Positions 1 to 7,944 of a stretch of DNA of 64,000 nt are shown piece by piece; the first letter of the stretch is position 1; each line of letters opens with the position of its first letter. The notes below the pieces were generated by a model that saw only the letters and a program-made list of their open reading frames with translations, did not search any database and was not told the origin of the DNA. The stretch is from the NCBI GenBank assembly GCA_017483765.1, contig JAFUVE010000087.1, positions 1 through 64,000 of the forward strand. The letters are read 5' to 3'. The stretch is from Bacteroidaceae bacterium. GTDB lineage: Bacteria; Bacteroidota; Bacteroidia; Bacteroidales; Bacteroidaceae. The position numbers and the translations under genes were made by a program.

Positions 1-40
1 ATAATACTTCAAACTTCAAACTTCAAACTTCAAATAAATC
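1..40. repeat. AAACTTC heptamer tract in the leader of the first gene
   Basis: Four near-perfect AAACTTC heptamers end only a few bases before the ATG at 42. The tract therefore probably lies in the 5' leader of the small membrane protein. Similar tracts with different unit sequences precede other genes in this window. Confidence 0.75.
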
Positions 41-41
41 T

Positions 42-323
42 ATGGGACTATTCACTGTCAGAAAACCAAGAGGATTCCGCAGAAGCTACATCTACTACGA
101 CGAGCGTAAGGAAAAACTTGAGAAAATCAAGGAAAATGCGGAGCGAGAACTGGGACTGCTGCCCGAGAAGGAATTCAAGCCGGAGGACATCAGGGGTAAG
201 TTCGTCGCCGCTACCACGCACCTCAGAAGAAGGAAGGAAAGCGGAAAGAAGCCGATGCACCCCATGGTGGGCATCGCACTCATCATCGCGCTGCTCTTCC
301 TCATGTATTTCCTCTTGCAGTAA
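42..323 (+). CDS. Small membrane protein upstream of mutL
   Basis: A 93-residue protein with a charged, basic N-terminal two thirds (rich in Arg, Lys and Glu) and a single C-terminal hydrophobic helix at about residues 75-92 that ends the chain. It should be a tail-anchored inner-membrane protein with the charged part in the cytoplasm. From memory, small proteins of this kind sit before mutL in Bacteroidales and are sometimes mislabelled riboflavin synthase beta subunit; nothing here supports that enzyme. mutL begins 10 bases after its stop, so the two are probably co-transcribed. Function unknown. Confidence 0.8.
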   Translation: MGLFTVRKPRGFRRSYIYYDERKEKLEKIKENAERELGLLPEKEFKPEDIRGKFVAATTHLRRRKESGKKPMHPMVGIALIIALLFLMYFLLQ

Positions 324-333
324 AAATATAAAC

Positions 334-2184
334 ATGGACGACATTATCCATCTCTTACCAGACTCCGTTGCCAACCAGATTGCGGCCGGAGAAGTTGTGC
401 AAAGACCGTCTTCTATCGTTAAGGAGATGGTCGAAAACTCTATTGACGCTGGTGCTGACTCGATTCAGGTGATTATCGTGGAAGGGGGAAAGAACTGCGT
501 GCAGGTCATCGACAACGGATGTGGTATGTCGGAGACGGACGCAAGAATGGCATTCGAACGGCATGCTACGTCGAAAATCAACCAGGCCAGCGACATCTAC
601 AATCTCGCAACCATGGGGTTCCGAGGAGAGGCTCTGGCGTCTATCGCTGCGGTGGCACAGGTGGAGATGAAAACCAGAAGAAAGGAGGATGAGATCGGTA
701 CGCTCATTCAAATCGACGGAGCCAAGGTGATGGAACACAAGCCGGTGGCTTGCCCCGTCGGAACGAACATCGCTGTCAGAAACCTGTTCTTCAATATTCC
801 CGTCAGACGAAAATTCCTGAAAAAGACACAGACAGAACTCAACAACATCATACAGGACTTCGAACGGATCGTGCTCGTATATCCAGACATCAAGTTTGAA
901 CTCTTCCATAACGACACGCCGGTCTTCAAACTCGACAAAGCTGGGCTGAAACAACGGATCGCTGACATCTGTGGAGAACGGACTGCGGACTCGCTCATCC
1001 CGCTGCAGACGGAAACGCCGCTTGTCAATGTCGTCGGATTCGTCGGCAAGCCGGAGACGGCTAAACGGAAAGGGGCAAGGCAGTTCTTCTTCGTCAACGG
1101 ACGCTTCATGAAACACCAGTATTTCCATGCGGCTGTGGAAAGGGCGTTCGACAACATCATCCCTCAGGGTGAACATGTCAATTACTTTGTCTACCTCAAG
1201 GTCGACCCACAAAACATCGACGTCAACGTACACCCCACGAAGACGGAAATCAAGTTCGAGAACGAACAAATCATATGGCAGGTCATCAACGCGGTGGTTA
1301 GGGAGGCTATCGGACGATTCAACGAGGTGCCTGCCATCGACTTCGACCGAAAGGCCGACGACATCGACATACCGGCTATGCCTGCCAGTCCGGGAGGCGT
1401 GAGGATGACGCACTCTTATGGGGGATACAACCCGTTCAAGCCGCAGGACAGCAGCAAGACGGCTTCTTCTTACGACTGGGAGAAACTCTACCCGCAGAAC
1501 GACGAAATGCAGGAGACGCAGGAAATCATCCTCACGGGGTCGCTCTCCAATCAGGCGCCAAGACAGACGGAACTCTGGAAAGGGCAGGATTTCAACGAAT
1601 CTCAGAAGCAGAACCTGACCACGGAGGTCAAAGAGCTCTTCCAGTATGCAGGACGATACATCGTCATGCCTCATAACGGGGGAATTGCCATCGTCGACCA
1701 GCACAGGGCGCATGTGGCGGTGCTTTTCCAAGATTATATGGAGAGAATAAGGCATACGCAGAATGTGGCGCAAGGACTGCTGTTCCCCGAAATCATCCAG
1801 CTCACTAAGCAGGAGGACGACGCGCTGCAACTGGTGAAAGACGAGATCAAGGCGGTGGGGTTCGAACTTACGCCGCTGGGAGCGGCATCGTACTCGCTCA
1901 ACGCCATACCGACCGGTATCGACGGAACGGACTACGCCAAACTGCTGCACAACCTCCTGTGGACAGCATCTGAAAACAAAAACGCAGTCAAGCAGACCAT
2001 GGCGGAAAATATCGCGCTCGCTATGGCGCAGACGGCGGCTATTGCTTATGGACAGGAACTCAGCAACAGTGAGATGAGGCATCTTATCGAGCAACTCTTC
2101 TCTCTCGCCAACCCCAACAGGACTCCGGAGGGCAAAATCATCTTCAACATCGTCGACGACAACAAAATCGAACATATGTTTTGA
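334..2184 (+). CDS. mutL: DNA mismatch repair protein MutL
   Basis: A 616-residue MutL, which couples MutS mismatch recognition to strand removal. The N-terminal GHKL ATPase shows its motifs in order: EMVENSIDAGAD (about residues 31-42, Glu34 being the likely catalytic base), DNGCGM (60-65), GFRGEAL (95-101) and the NLFFNIPVRRKF segment. The C-terminal dimerisation domain contains VDQHRAHV, which occupies the place of the DQHA endonuclease motif but diverges after DQH. I chose ATG 334 because the MDDIIHLLPDSVANQIAAGE start matches the family. An in-frame extension back to 118 would overlap the previous gene and has nonsense composition. Length is normal. Confidence 0.96.
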   Translation: MDDIIHLLPDSVANQIAAGEVVQRPSSIVKEMVENSIDAGADSIQVIIVEGGKNCVQVIDNGCGMSETDARMAFERHATSKINQASDIYNLATMGFRGEALASIAAVAQVEMKTRRKEDEIGTLIQIDGAKVMEHKPVACPVGTNIAVRNLFFNIPVRRKFLKKTQTELNNIIQDFERIVLVYPDIKFELFHNDTPVFKLDKAGLKQRIADICGERTADSLIPLQTETPLVNVVGFVGKPETAKRKGARQFFFVNGRFMKHQYFHAAVERAFDNIIPQGEHVNYFVYLKVDPQNIDVNVHPTKTEIKFENEQIIWQVINAVVREAIGRFNEVPAIDFDRKADDIDIPAMPASPGGVRMTHSYGGYNPFKPQDSSKTASSYDWEKLYPQNDEMQETQEIILTGSLSNQAPRQTELWKGQDFNESQKQNLTTEVKELFQYAGRYIVMPHNGGIAIVDQHRAHVAVLFQDYMERIRHTQNVAQGLLFPEIIQLTKQEDDALQLVKDEIKAVGFELTPLGAASYSLNAIPTGIDGTDYAKLLHNLLWTASENKNAVKQTMAENIALAMAQTAAIAYGQELSNSEMRHLIEQLFSLANPNRTPEGKIIFNIVDDNKIEHMF

Positions 2185-2485
2185 TTTTTTAGGAATTTTT
2201 GTGTTTGTTTGTTGCGACTTTTTACATTATGACGTAAAAAATATTACTAAAATGTTAAAAAAATGATTTTTTTTAAAGCAAAATGATGGTTATGTTGTAA
2301 GAAAATACTAACTTTGCAAAGATTTTAGGCATTTTTTGCTGTTTTCGAGGAGAGGCAGATTTGTATTATATATATATTAATGTGTAAGAATAGGATAGAA
2401 GGAGTAAATATTATAACTAAGGATTTAAGTAGATTTAAGTAAAAAGATATATTAATAATTTATTGTTTTATTCAAAAAAGTGTTT
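2185..2485. other. AT-rich intergenic region and ompA leader
   Basis: About 300 bases between mutL and the OmpA-family gene. It is very AT-rich, with poly-T and poly-A runs and no open frame of note. It holds the promoter box at 2309-2316 and then a 5' leader of about 160 bases. I see no clear terminator hairpin behind mutL. Confidence 0.6.
2309..2316 (+). promoter_or_regulatory. Bacteroidetes -7 box for the OmpA-family gene
   Basis: TAACTTTG followed by C matches the TAnnTTTG -7 consensus. No good TTTG lies 19-21 bases upstream, so the -33 element is weak or absent. Transcription from here would give a long leader. Confidence 0.6.
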
Positions 2486-3679
2486 ATGAAAAAGTTTATG
2501 ATTGCACTGGCTTTTGCCAGTCTCGGAACTGTGGCTGTTAATGCCCAGAGAACTGTGGCACTGAATCCTTTCTGGAACAACTGGTTTGTTCAGGCTGGTA
2601 TCGACATGTCACTTGCTAACCCGGCTTACACTTCCCATTGGTCAAAGGAAGTCTTCCCTAACGGTAAGTCTTTCGGTGTGAACCTCGCTATCGGTAAGTG
2701 GTTCTCTCCTGAAATCGCTCTCCGTGGTAAGATTCAGTGGGAAAACGGTATCATCGATTCTGACCATCAGAACCGCAACAGAAACCACGGCCTCAACAAA
2801 GGTCTGAAATGGGTGCCTTCTCATGACGGAGGTGGTTACGCTCAGGTTTCTGCTGACGCTATGCTCAACCTTAGCAACATCATCAGCGGATACAGCGAAA
2901 CTCGTTTCTGGAACTTCATTCCGTTCGCTGGTGCTGGTTTCTTCCGTGCCTTCGACATTCACCAGTACACTCCGTCACTCCGTACCGGTATCGAGAACAC
3001 ATTCCGTCTTGGCAAGCGTGCAAACATCTACCTCGACCTCACTTATCAGTGGACTACTTCTTACCTGACTGACAACTATGGACGCTCTAAGGGTGAGGCT
3101 TCTGACCCTGCTCGTCACAATGGTATCTTCACCATGGAGCTCGGTGCTACCATCAACCTCGGTAAGACCAACTGGGACCGCGCTTACTCACAGGCTGAGA
3201 TTGACGCTCTCCTCAAGGAGAAGGACAACAGAATCGCTGAGCTCGAGGCTGAACTCAACCGCCTCCGCGCTGAGAACGCTAAGCTTCAGCAGGAGCTCGC
3301 TAAGCTGAGAGACCAGCTCAAGAACCAGCCTGAGCCTCCAAAGCCAGTTGTTCGCGTTATCGGTTCTGCAGCTACTTCTGTATTCTTCGAGAAGAACTCT
3401 ACTGTTATCGACTCTGAGAAGGATCTCGTGAACCTCCAGGCTGTTGCTTCTGTAGCTAAGGCTAACAACAACAAGGTTGTCGTTACTGGTTCTGCCGACT
3501 CTGCTACTGGTACAACTGAAATCAACCAGAGACTCTCTGAGGGTCGTGCTAACGTTGTAGCTGACAAGCTCGTTGAGTATGGTGTGCCTCGCGCTAACAT
3601 CTCTACGGTTTACAAGGGTGGTGTGCTCGAAGTTGAGCCGTACAACCTCAACCGTCGTGCCGTTGTTGAGCTCAAGTAA
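2486..3679 (+). CDS. OmpA-family outer membrane protein
   Basis: A 397-residue outer-membrane protein. A signal peptide (MKKFMIALAFASLGTVAVNA, cut before Q) leads into a beta-barrel-like region of about 220 residues rich in aromatic and Gly residues. Then comes a coiled coil (about 240-282, heptads of E, L, R and K) with a Pro-rich hinge (NQPEPPKP), and a C-terminal OmpA peptidoglycan-binding domain (about 300-397) containing the NQRLSEGRA segment. ATG 2486 is preferred over a GTG six bases upstream because it gives a clean signal peptide. Codons are C-ending and highly biased, consistent with strong expression. A strong terminator follows. Confidence 0.93.
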   Translation: MKKFMIALAFASLGTVAVNAQRTVALNPFWNNWFVQAGIDMSLANPAYTSHWSKEVFPNGKSFGVNLAIGKWFSPEIALRGKIQWENGIIDSDHQNRNRNHGLNKGLKWVPSHDGGGYAQVSADAMLNLSNIISGYSETRFWNFIPFAGAGFFRAFDIHQYTPSLRTGIENTFRLGKRANIYLDLTYQWTTSYLTDNYGRSKGEASDPARHNGIFTMELGATINLGKTNWDRAYSQAEIDALLKEKDNRIAELEAELNRLRAENAKLQQELAKLRDQLKNQPEPPKPVVRVIGSAATSVFFEKNSTVIDSEKDLVNLQAVASVAKANNNKVVVTGSADSATGTTEINQRLSEGRANVVADKLVEYGVPRANISTVYKGGVLEVEPYNLNRRAVVELK

Positions 3680-3705
3680 GCCAACTCTAACATAACGAAA
3701 TAATT

Positions 3706-3743
3706 AAGATGATGTCCGGTCTTTCGGACATCATCTTTTTTTT
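3706..3743 (+). terminator. Rho-independent terminator after the OmpA-family gene
   Basis: A perfect 13-bp stem (AAGATGATGTCCG at 3706-3718 with its complement at 3725-3737), a 6-base loop, and a run of eight T. Confidence 0.93.
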
Positions 3744-3810
3744 GATTGCCCAGGATCAGAATTTTATCTGGTGATTGCTGTTGCCATCTACTGTCTATAG
3801 AGCCTTTGCT

Positions 3811-4333
3811 GGGGTAGTGGGCGTCTCGCCCGCACATCCGGCCGGCGAAGCACGGCCTCCCCCAGTGCAATCCCCCAGGCCATTTGCGTTCCGCGTGCAT
3901 CCTCGCTTAGTAGGGGGCAGATTCTGGAGCAGCGAGCGCAGAGCCAAACTTGTTTGAGCTTTGCCGAGTCGTGACAGAATCCTACGAAGAGAAACTCTGT
4001 TTTTCCAAGCACTCCCGCTCCTGATACGTACCAAGCCCATCCCCCCTGGGATAGTGGGCGTCCCGCCCGCACAATTGGCCGGCGAAGCACGGTCTCCCCC
4101 AGTGCAATCCTCCAGGCCATTTGCGTTCCGCGTGCATCTTCGCTTAGTAGGGGGCAGATTCTGGAGCAGCGAGCGCAGAGCCAAACTTGTTTGAGCTTTG
4201 CCGAGTCGTGACAGAATCCTACGAAGAGAAACTCTGTTTTTCCAAGCACTCCCGCTCCTGATACGTACCGCGCCCATCCCCCCTGTGGTTGTGGGCGTCC
4301 TGCCCGCACAATCGGCCGGCGAAGCACGGCCAA
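3811..4333. repeat. 237-bp tandem repeat, two full units and a partial third
   Basis: Units begin at 3811, 4048 and 4285, exactly 237 bases apart. The third breaks off near 4333. Each unit starts with a GC-rich REP-like palindromic core (GTGGGCG...CGCCCGCAC, then GGCCGGCGAAGCACGG). It continues with a second hairpin element between paired GATTCTG and CAGAATC ends (first unit about 3920-3987) that carries CAAACTTGTTTG at its apex. Reading frames cross the units on both strands, but they only repeat the same peptide and look non-coding. Confidence 0.9.
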
Positions 4334-4566
4334 GCAACGATATATGGTCTTTTCCCACACCAATTCCAGAAGTGATTTTTTTTATGGTTATTTGCCTAAA
4401 CCCTACATACCTCTTTAATTATCGTTCGAACGAATACAAATCTAAGCTTGCTTAAGCTTTGTTGAGGCTTAAGAGATTCGCCGAAGGCGGTGCAGCCGAT
4501 AATCATGAAAATAAACTTTAAACATTAAACTTTCAACTGTAAACAAGCAACTTTTTCATCTTTTTC
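4334..4566. other. Non-coding spacer between repeat array and tRNA promoter
   Basis: No supported gene. It includes a short inverted repeat near 4445-4475 (AAGCTTGCTTAAGC and GCTTAAG) and ATTAAAC/TTTAAAC-type low-complexity sequence near 4510-4545, the kind seen before coding regions elsewhere in this window. Confidence 0.5.
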
Positions 4567-4597
4567 TTGGCTGATTCATAAAAATTGTGTAACTTTG
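4567..4597 (+). promoter_or_regulatory. Promoter of tRNA-Pro
   Basis: TTG at 4567-4569, a 20-base spacer, then TAACTTTG at 4590-4597. This matches the Bacteroidetes -33/-7 arrangement and lies about 50 bases before the mature tRNA. Confidence 0.7.
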
Positions 4598-4648
4598 CAA
4601 CGCTTTTTGAAAAACGACGGTTCTCTTTTGGAGATATCACGTTTTCCA

Positions 4649-4721
4649 CGGGGTATAGCGCAGTTGGTAGCGTTCCTGGTTTGGGACCAGGCGGTCGCGT
4701 GTTCGAGTCACGCTGCCCCGA
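4649..4721 (+). tRNA. tRNA-Pro (TGG anticodon)
   Basis: A cloverleaf can be folded by eye. The acceptor arm pairs CGGGGTA with TGCCCCG and has an A discriminator. The anticodon stem CCTGG/CCAGG encloses the loop TTTGGGA with anticodon TGG, which reads CCA and other Pro codons. The T arm is GCGTG-TTCGAGT-CACGC. CCA is not encoded. Confidence 0.95.
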
Positions 4722-4900
4722 CTGACTTGAGGGATTGAACGCAGGATTCAATTCCTCTTTGTGTTTTTATATACCTAACAGAAAACTGTGAATACAGTCA
4801 TTGCCTGTCGTGTGGCGAGCGATATCATCGCGAGCAAGCTATGTACCCTCCCTCCGCAAGGCACTTTAAACTTTATACTTTAAACTTTCAACTAAATCAT

Positions 4901-5233
4901 ATGAACGACTGGAAAAAACGACTCGGAGTGGTGTTCTCCACCAATCCCGATTTTAACTATCAGACGGAAGAGGAACAGCAACCCGACACCCTCGCACCTG
5001 AAAAGCAAAAACTCAGAGTGGCTATCGAGAAGAAGGGCAGGGCAGGTAAGACCGTCACCGTGGTCAAAGGATTCACCGGAAGCGAGGAAGACCTCAAGAA
5101 TCTTGAAAAAATGTTAAAGACCAAATGCGGGACTGGCGGCTCCTCCAAGGACGGCGTCATCATACTCCAAGGGGAAATGAAGGATAAACTCGTCACGATT
5201 CTTAGGGACTTAGGCTACACAGCAACCAAATAG
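4901..5233 (+). CDS. SUI1/eIF1-like translation factor (YciH family)
   Basis: A 110-residue protein with a C-terminal SUI1 fold. The segment AGKTVTVVKGFTGSEEDLKNLEKMLK, the G-rich loop GTGGSSKDGVI and the final LRDLGYTATK are typical of bacterial YciH, an eIF1 homologue thought to tune start-codon fidelity. The start is ATG 4901. The open frame extends 60 bases further upstream, but that part translates the low-complexity TTTAAAC-type leader and is unlikely to be protein. Parts of the family motif are quoted in pieces; length is normal. Confidence 0.88.
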   Translation: MNDWKKRLGVVFSTNPDFNYQTEEEQQPDTLAPEKQKLRVAIEKKGRAGKTVTVVKGFTGSEEDLKNLEKMLKTKCGTGGSSKDGVIILQGEMKDKLVTILRDLGYTATK

Positions 5234-5324
5234 ACTTCTTCTATTGGCTGTGTGCGAACCGATTTTTCTGCTGATTCACGTATTAAAAAAACATAAAAAA
5301 TACGGAAATACGACCAAAAAATCG

Positions 5325-5332
5325 TATCTTTG
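5325..5332 (+). promoter_or_regulatory. Promoter -7 box for parAB
   Basis: TATCTTTG followed by C matches TAnnTTTG. It lies about 72 bases before the chosen parA start, so the GC-rich hairpin at 5362-5380 falls in the 5' leader. Confidence 0.65.
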
Positions 5333-5361
5333 CATCAGATTTGTAATATATATGTAGGAAG

Positions 5362-5380
5362 GTGCCCCATTGGGGGGCAC
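5362..5380 (+). promoter_or_regulatory. GC-rich hairpin in the parA leader
   Basis: GTGCCCC (5362-5368) pairs perfectly with GGGGCAC (5374-5380) around a 5-base loop in an otherwise AT-rich leader. No T-run follows, so it is not a terminator. It could be a protein-binding operator or a translational control or mRNA-stability hairpin. Confidence 0.5.
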
Positions 5381-5404
5381 AGAATGGATTTATTATCAGA
5401 TACT

Positions 5405-6205
5405 ATGTGTAGGATTATTGCTTTGGCGAATCAGAAAGGAGGGGTGGGAAAAACTACGACTACCATCAATCTTGCAGCATCGCTCGCTACCATGGACAAG
5501 AAGGTGCTTGTCATCGATGCAGACCCGCAGGCCAACGCCTCATCTGGACTCGGAGTCGACATCCAGCAGGTCGAAACTTCTATTTACGACTGCATCATCA
5601 GCACCGTCCTGGCTTCAGCCAACAAGAACGAGAAAATGATCGACCCGCATGAGGCCATTTACACCACAGACCTCAAAGGACTTGACATCATACCTAGCCA
5701 TATCAACCTCGTTGGTGCGGAAGTCGAGATGATTAACCTCAGAAACAGGGAACTGGTCATCAAGAACATGCTGTCTGTGCTCACTCCTGAATATGACTAT
5801 ATTCTCATCGACTGCTCGCCATCTCTCGGACTGATCACGACTAACGCCCTCACGGCTGCTAATTCGGTCATCATTCCTGTCCAGTGTGAGTATTTCGCAC
5901 TCGAAGGTATCACCAAACTGCTACAGACCATCAAGATCATCAAGTCGAAAATTAATCCTAACCTCGAAATCGAAGGATTCCTGCTTACTATGTTCGACTC
6001 CAGACTCAGGCTGGCGAACCAAATCTACGATGAGGTCAAGCGACATTTCAAGGAACTCGTCTTCAAAACGGTCATACAAAGAAATGTCAAGCTCAGCGAG
6101 GCGCCAAGTCATGGTATCCCTTGCATTCTCTACGACGTCACATCTACAGGAGCAAAAAACTACCTCGCTCTCGCGAAGGAACTCATCGACAAATATAACA
6201 AATAA
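5405..6205 (+). CDS. parA: Chromosome-partitioning ATPase ParA/Soj
   Basis: A 266-residue ParA-type ATPase that works with ParB on centromere-like sites to segregate replication origins. The deviant Walker A motif KGGVGKT is at residues 11-17, VIDADPQ follows at about residues 38-44, and the switch/Walker B segment is ILIDCSPSLG. ATG 5405 is chosen because MCRIIALANQKGG fits the family start. Upstream in-frame ATGs at 5330 and 5384 would add unrelated residues, and 5330 overlaps the -7 box. parB begins 14 bases downstream. Confidence 0.95.
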   Translation: MCRIIALANQKGGVGKTTTTINLAASLATMDKKVLVIDADPQANASSGLGVDIQQVETSIYDCIISTVLASANKNEKMIDPHEAIYTTDLKGLDIIPSHINLVGAEVEMINLRNRELVIKNMLSVLTPEYDYILIDCSPSLGLITTNALTAANSVIIPVQCEYFALEGITKLLQTIKIIKSKINPNLEIEGFLLTMFDSRLRLANQIYDEVKRHFKELVFKTVIQRNVKLSEAPSHGIPCILYDVTSTGAKNYLALAKELIDKYNK

Positions 6206-6219
6206 CGAACGTTATAATT

Positions 6220-7101
6220 ATGGCGGTCAAGAAGAAATTCTCTGCGCTCGGACGTGGACTCGACGCTCTCATTTCAACTGAGGATGTCACCACCAACGGG
6301 TCGGACACGATAAACGAAATCAACATAGAACTCATTGAGGCCAACCCCAACCAGCCAAGAAGGGAATTCGACGAGGAAGCCCTTCAGGAACTGGCGGACT
6401 CCATTCAGGAAATTGGCATCATACAGCCCATCACGCTCAGAAAACTCAGCAACGGAAAGTATCAGATCGTTGCAGGTGAAAGAAGATGGAGGGCGTCCAT
6501 GAGGGCAAAACTCACGACCATCCCGGCGTATATCATCAGCGTGGATGAGGAAAAACTCATGGAGATGGCGCTTGTGGAGAATATTCAAAGACAGGACCTC
6601 AACCCCATTGAAATCGCACTGGCATACCAGCAACTTATCGAGCAGTACGGACTCACACAGGAGAAACTGGCTGAAAAAGTTGGAAAAAAACGTGCCACGG
6701 TAGCCAATTTCCTCAGACTACTCAGACTTCCGGCGCCCGTGCAGATGGGACTGAGAAACAAGGTCATCGACACAGGACACGCCAGGGCGCTGCTCGCAGT
6801 CGAAGACCCTAAGCAGCAAATCAAGATCTACAACGACATAGCACAGAAAAAACTCTCGGTCAGAGCCGTTGAGGAATATGTCAAGAAAGTCAAGGACGAA
6901 CAGGAAGGAAAGGAAACAAAAAAGAAGAAACAAATACCGGAATTGCCGGATATGACGGACATCAAGCAGAATGCTGACAAATTATTCGGAAAGAACACTA
7001 TCATCACTTGTGATGCCAACGGAAAGGGAAAACTGACAATCCCTTTCAGCAACATTGACGAAATCAGACACATTATCGAACAACTGTCCGTAAAAGCATA
7101 A
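6220..7101 (+). CDS. parB: Chromosome-partitioning protein ParB/Spo0J
   Basis: A 293-residue ParB. The N-terminal KKKFSALGRGLDALIS peptide contacts ParA. The ParB/sulfiredoxin CTP-binding domain (about residues 30-125) contains NPNQPRREFDEEALQELADSI and the GERRWRA box, followed by VENIQRQDLNPIE. The central helix-turn-helix (about 135-195) binds parS, and a Lys/Glu-rich linker leads to the C-terminal dimerisation domain. It forms an operon with parA and the following DUF5683 gene (4-base gap). No convincing parS site was found in the gene itself. Confidence 0.95.
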   Translation: MAVKKKFSALGRGLDALISTEDVTTNGSDTINEINIELIEANPNQPRREFDEEALQELADSIQEIGIIQPITLRKLSNGKYQIVAGERRWRASMRAKLTTIPAYIISVDEEKLMEMALVENIQRQDLNPIEIALAYQQLIEQYGLTQEKLAEKVGKKRATVANFLRLLRLPAPVQMGLRNKVIDTGHARALLAVEDPKQQIKIYNDIAQKKLSVRAVEEYVKKVKDEQEGKETKKKKQIPELPDMTDIKQNADKLFGKNTIITCDANGKGKLTIPFSNIDEIRHIIEQLSVKA

Positions 7102-7105
7102 CCGG

Positions 7106-7852
7106 ATGAATAGCAAATGCAGAAAATACTTGACTATCATACTTATGGCCTTTGCCTTTGGATTCACGGCCAAGGCGCAAGTGGTCAAGACGGATTCTGC
7201 TCATACCGTTGACGCCTTACAGTTTGAATTCGACCAGCAAGACACTGTCTTAGTCGACACGCTCAACCAGGGGCGGCTGCTTATCAGCCACGAAGACTCT
7301 GTCGTCGCAGGGATTCAGAAACAAAAGACGGAAGACATACAACAAAAGCAAAAATGGATCCCGAATCCGAAGAAGGCACTCTGGCTTGCTATCGCCATTC
7401 CGGGAGGAGGACAAATTTACAACAGGAAGTTCTGGAAGCTACCGCTTATCTATGGCGGATTCATAGGATGTTTCTATGCCATCAGCTGGAACAACACCAT
7501 GTACCATGACTACGCACAGGCGTATGTCGACATCATGGACAGCGACCCTAATACACAGAGTTTCTACAATTTCCTGCCTCCCACATACGACGTTAATGCC
7601 AACCTCGAGAGGCTTCAGAATCTCTTCAAGAGAAAAAAAGACTATTACAGAAGGTATCGCGACCTCAGCATCTTCTGCGCCATTGGAGTGTATGCGCTCT
7701 CTGTCATCGACGCATATGTCGACGCCGAACTGTCAAGCTTCGACATCAGCAGAGACCTCAGCATGAAAGTCAGACCCTCGGTATTCAGCGACAGGGCCAT
7801 GACCACAGGAAACTCCAACTCGTACGGAATCAAGTGTGCCATCGCTTTCTGA
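7106..7852 (+). CDS. DUF5683-domain envelope protein
   Basis: A 248-residue exported protein. A signal peptide (about residues 1-25, cleaved near AKAQ) and a polar stretch precede the DUF5683 core, which starts at WIPNPKKALWLAIAIPGGGQIYNRKFWK with two hydrophobic segments and a conserved Pro/Gly-rich turn. The family sits after parB in Bacteroidetes. Its function is not established. Start at ATG 7106, 4 bases after parB, so it is translated from the same transcript. Confidence 0.85.
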   Translation: MNSKCRKYLTIILMAFAFGFTAKAQVVKTDSAHTVDALQFEFDQQDTVLVDTLNQGRLLISHEDSVVAGIQKQKTEDIQQKQKWIPNPKKALWLAIAIPGGGQIYNRKFWKLPLIYGGFIGCFYAISWNNTMYHDYAQAYVDIMDSDPNTQSFYNFLPPTYDVNANLERLQNLFKRKKDYYRRYRDLSIFCAIGVYALSVIDAYVDAELSSFDISRDLSMKVRPSVFSDRAMTTGNSNSYGIKCAIAF

Positions 7853-7944
7853 TAAGCTGAATGGGGCGCATGATGAAGACGAAATCATCAACTGACTACA
7901 ATAACACCTGACAAATTCTTTTATATAAATAAAAATATATCATT

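Noticed and set aside
118..333. Upstream extension of mutL
   Set aside because: The in-frame region overlaps the previous gene in another frame and gives Ser/Arg-rich nonsense. The family start at MDDIIHLLPDSV is at 334.
355..2175. Long minus-strand frame opposite mutL (and similar long antisense frames opposite rel and other genes)
   Set aside because: These are shadow frames caused by the codon bias of the real genes on the opposite strand; their translations match no plausible protein.
3811..4333. CRISPR-like array
   Set aside because: Units are 237 bases with no short direct repeat plus unique spacer pattern, and there is no cas gene in the window.
3788..4363. Long open frames across the 237-bp repeat array on both strands
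   Set aside because: The predicted proteins simply repeat the unit translation, they overlap in several frames, and no start or ribosome-binding pattern is convincing. The same DNA forms palindromes, so it is better explained as a structural repeat.
4533..4751. Open frame on the minus strand across the tRNA
   Set aside because: It covers the tRNA gene and translates it; chance frame.
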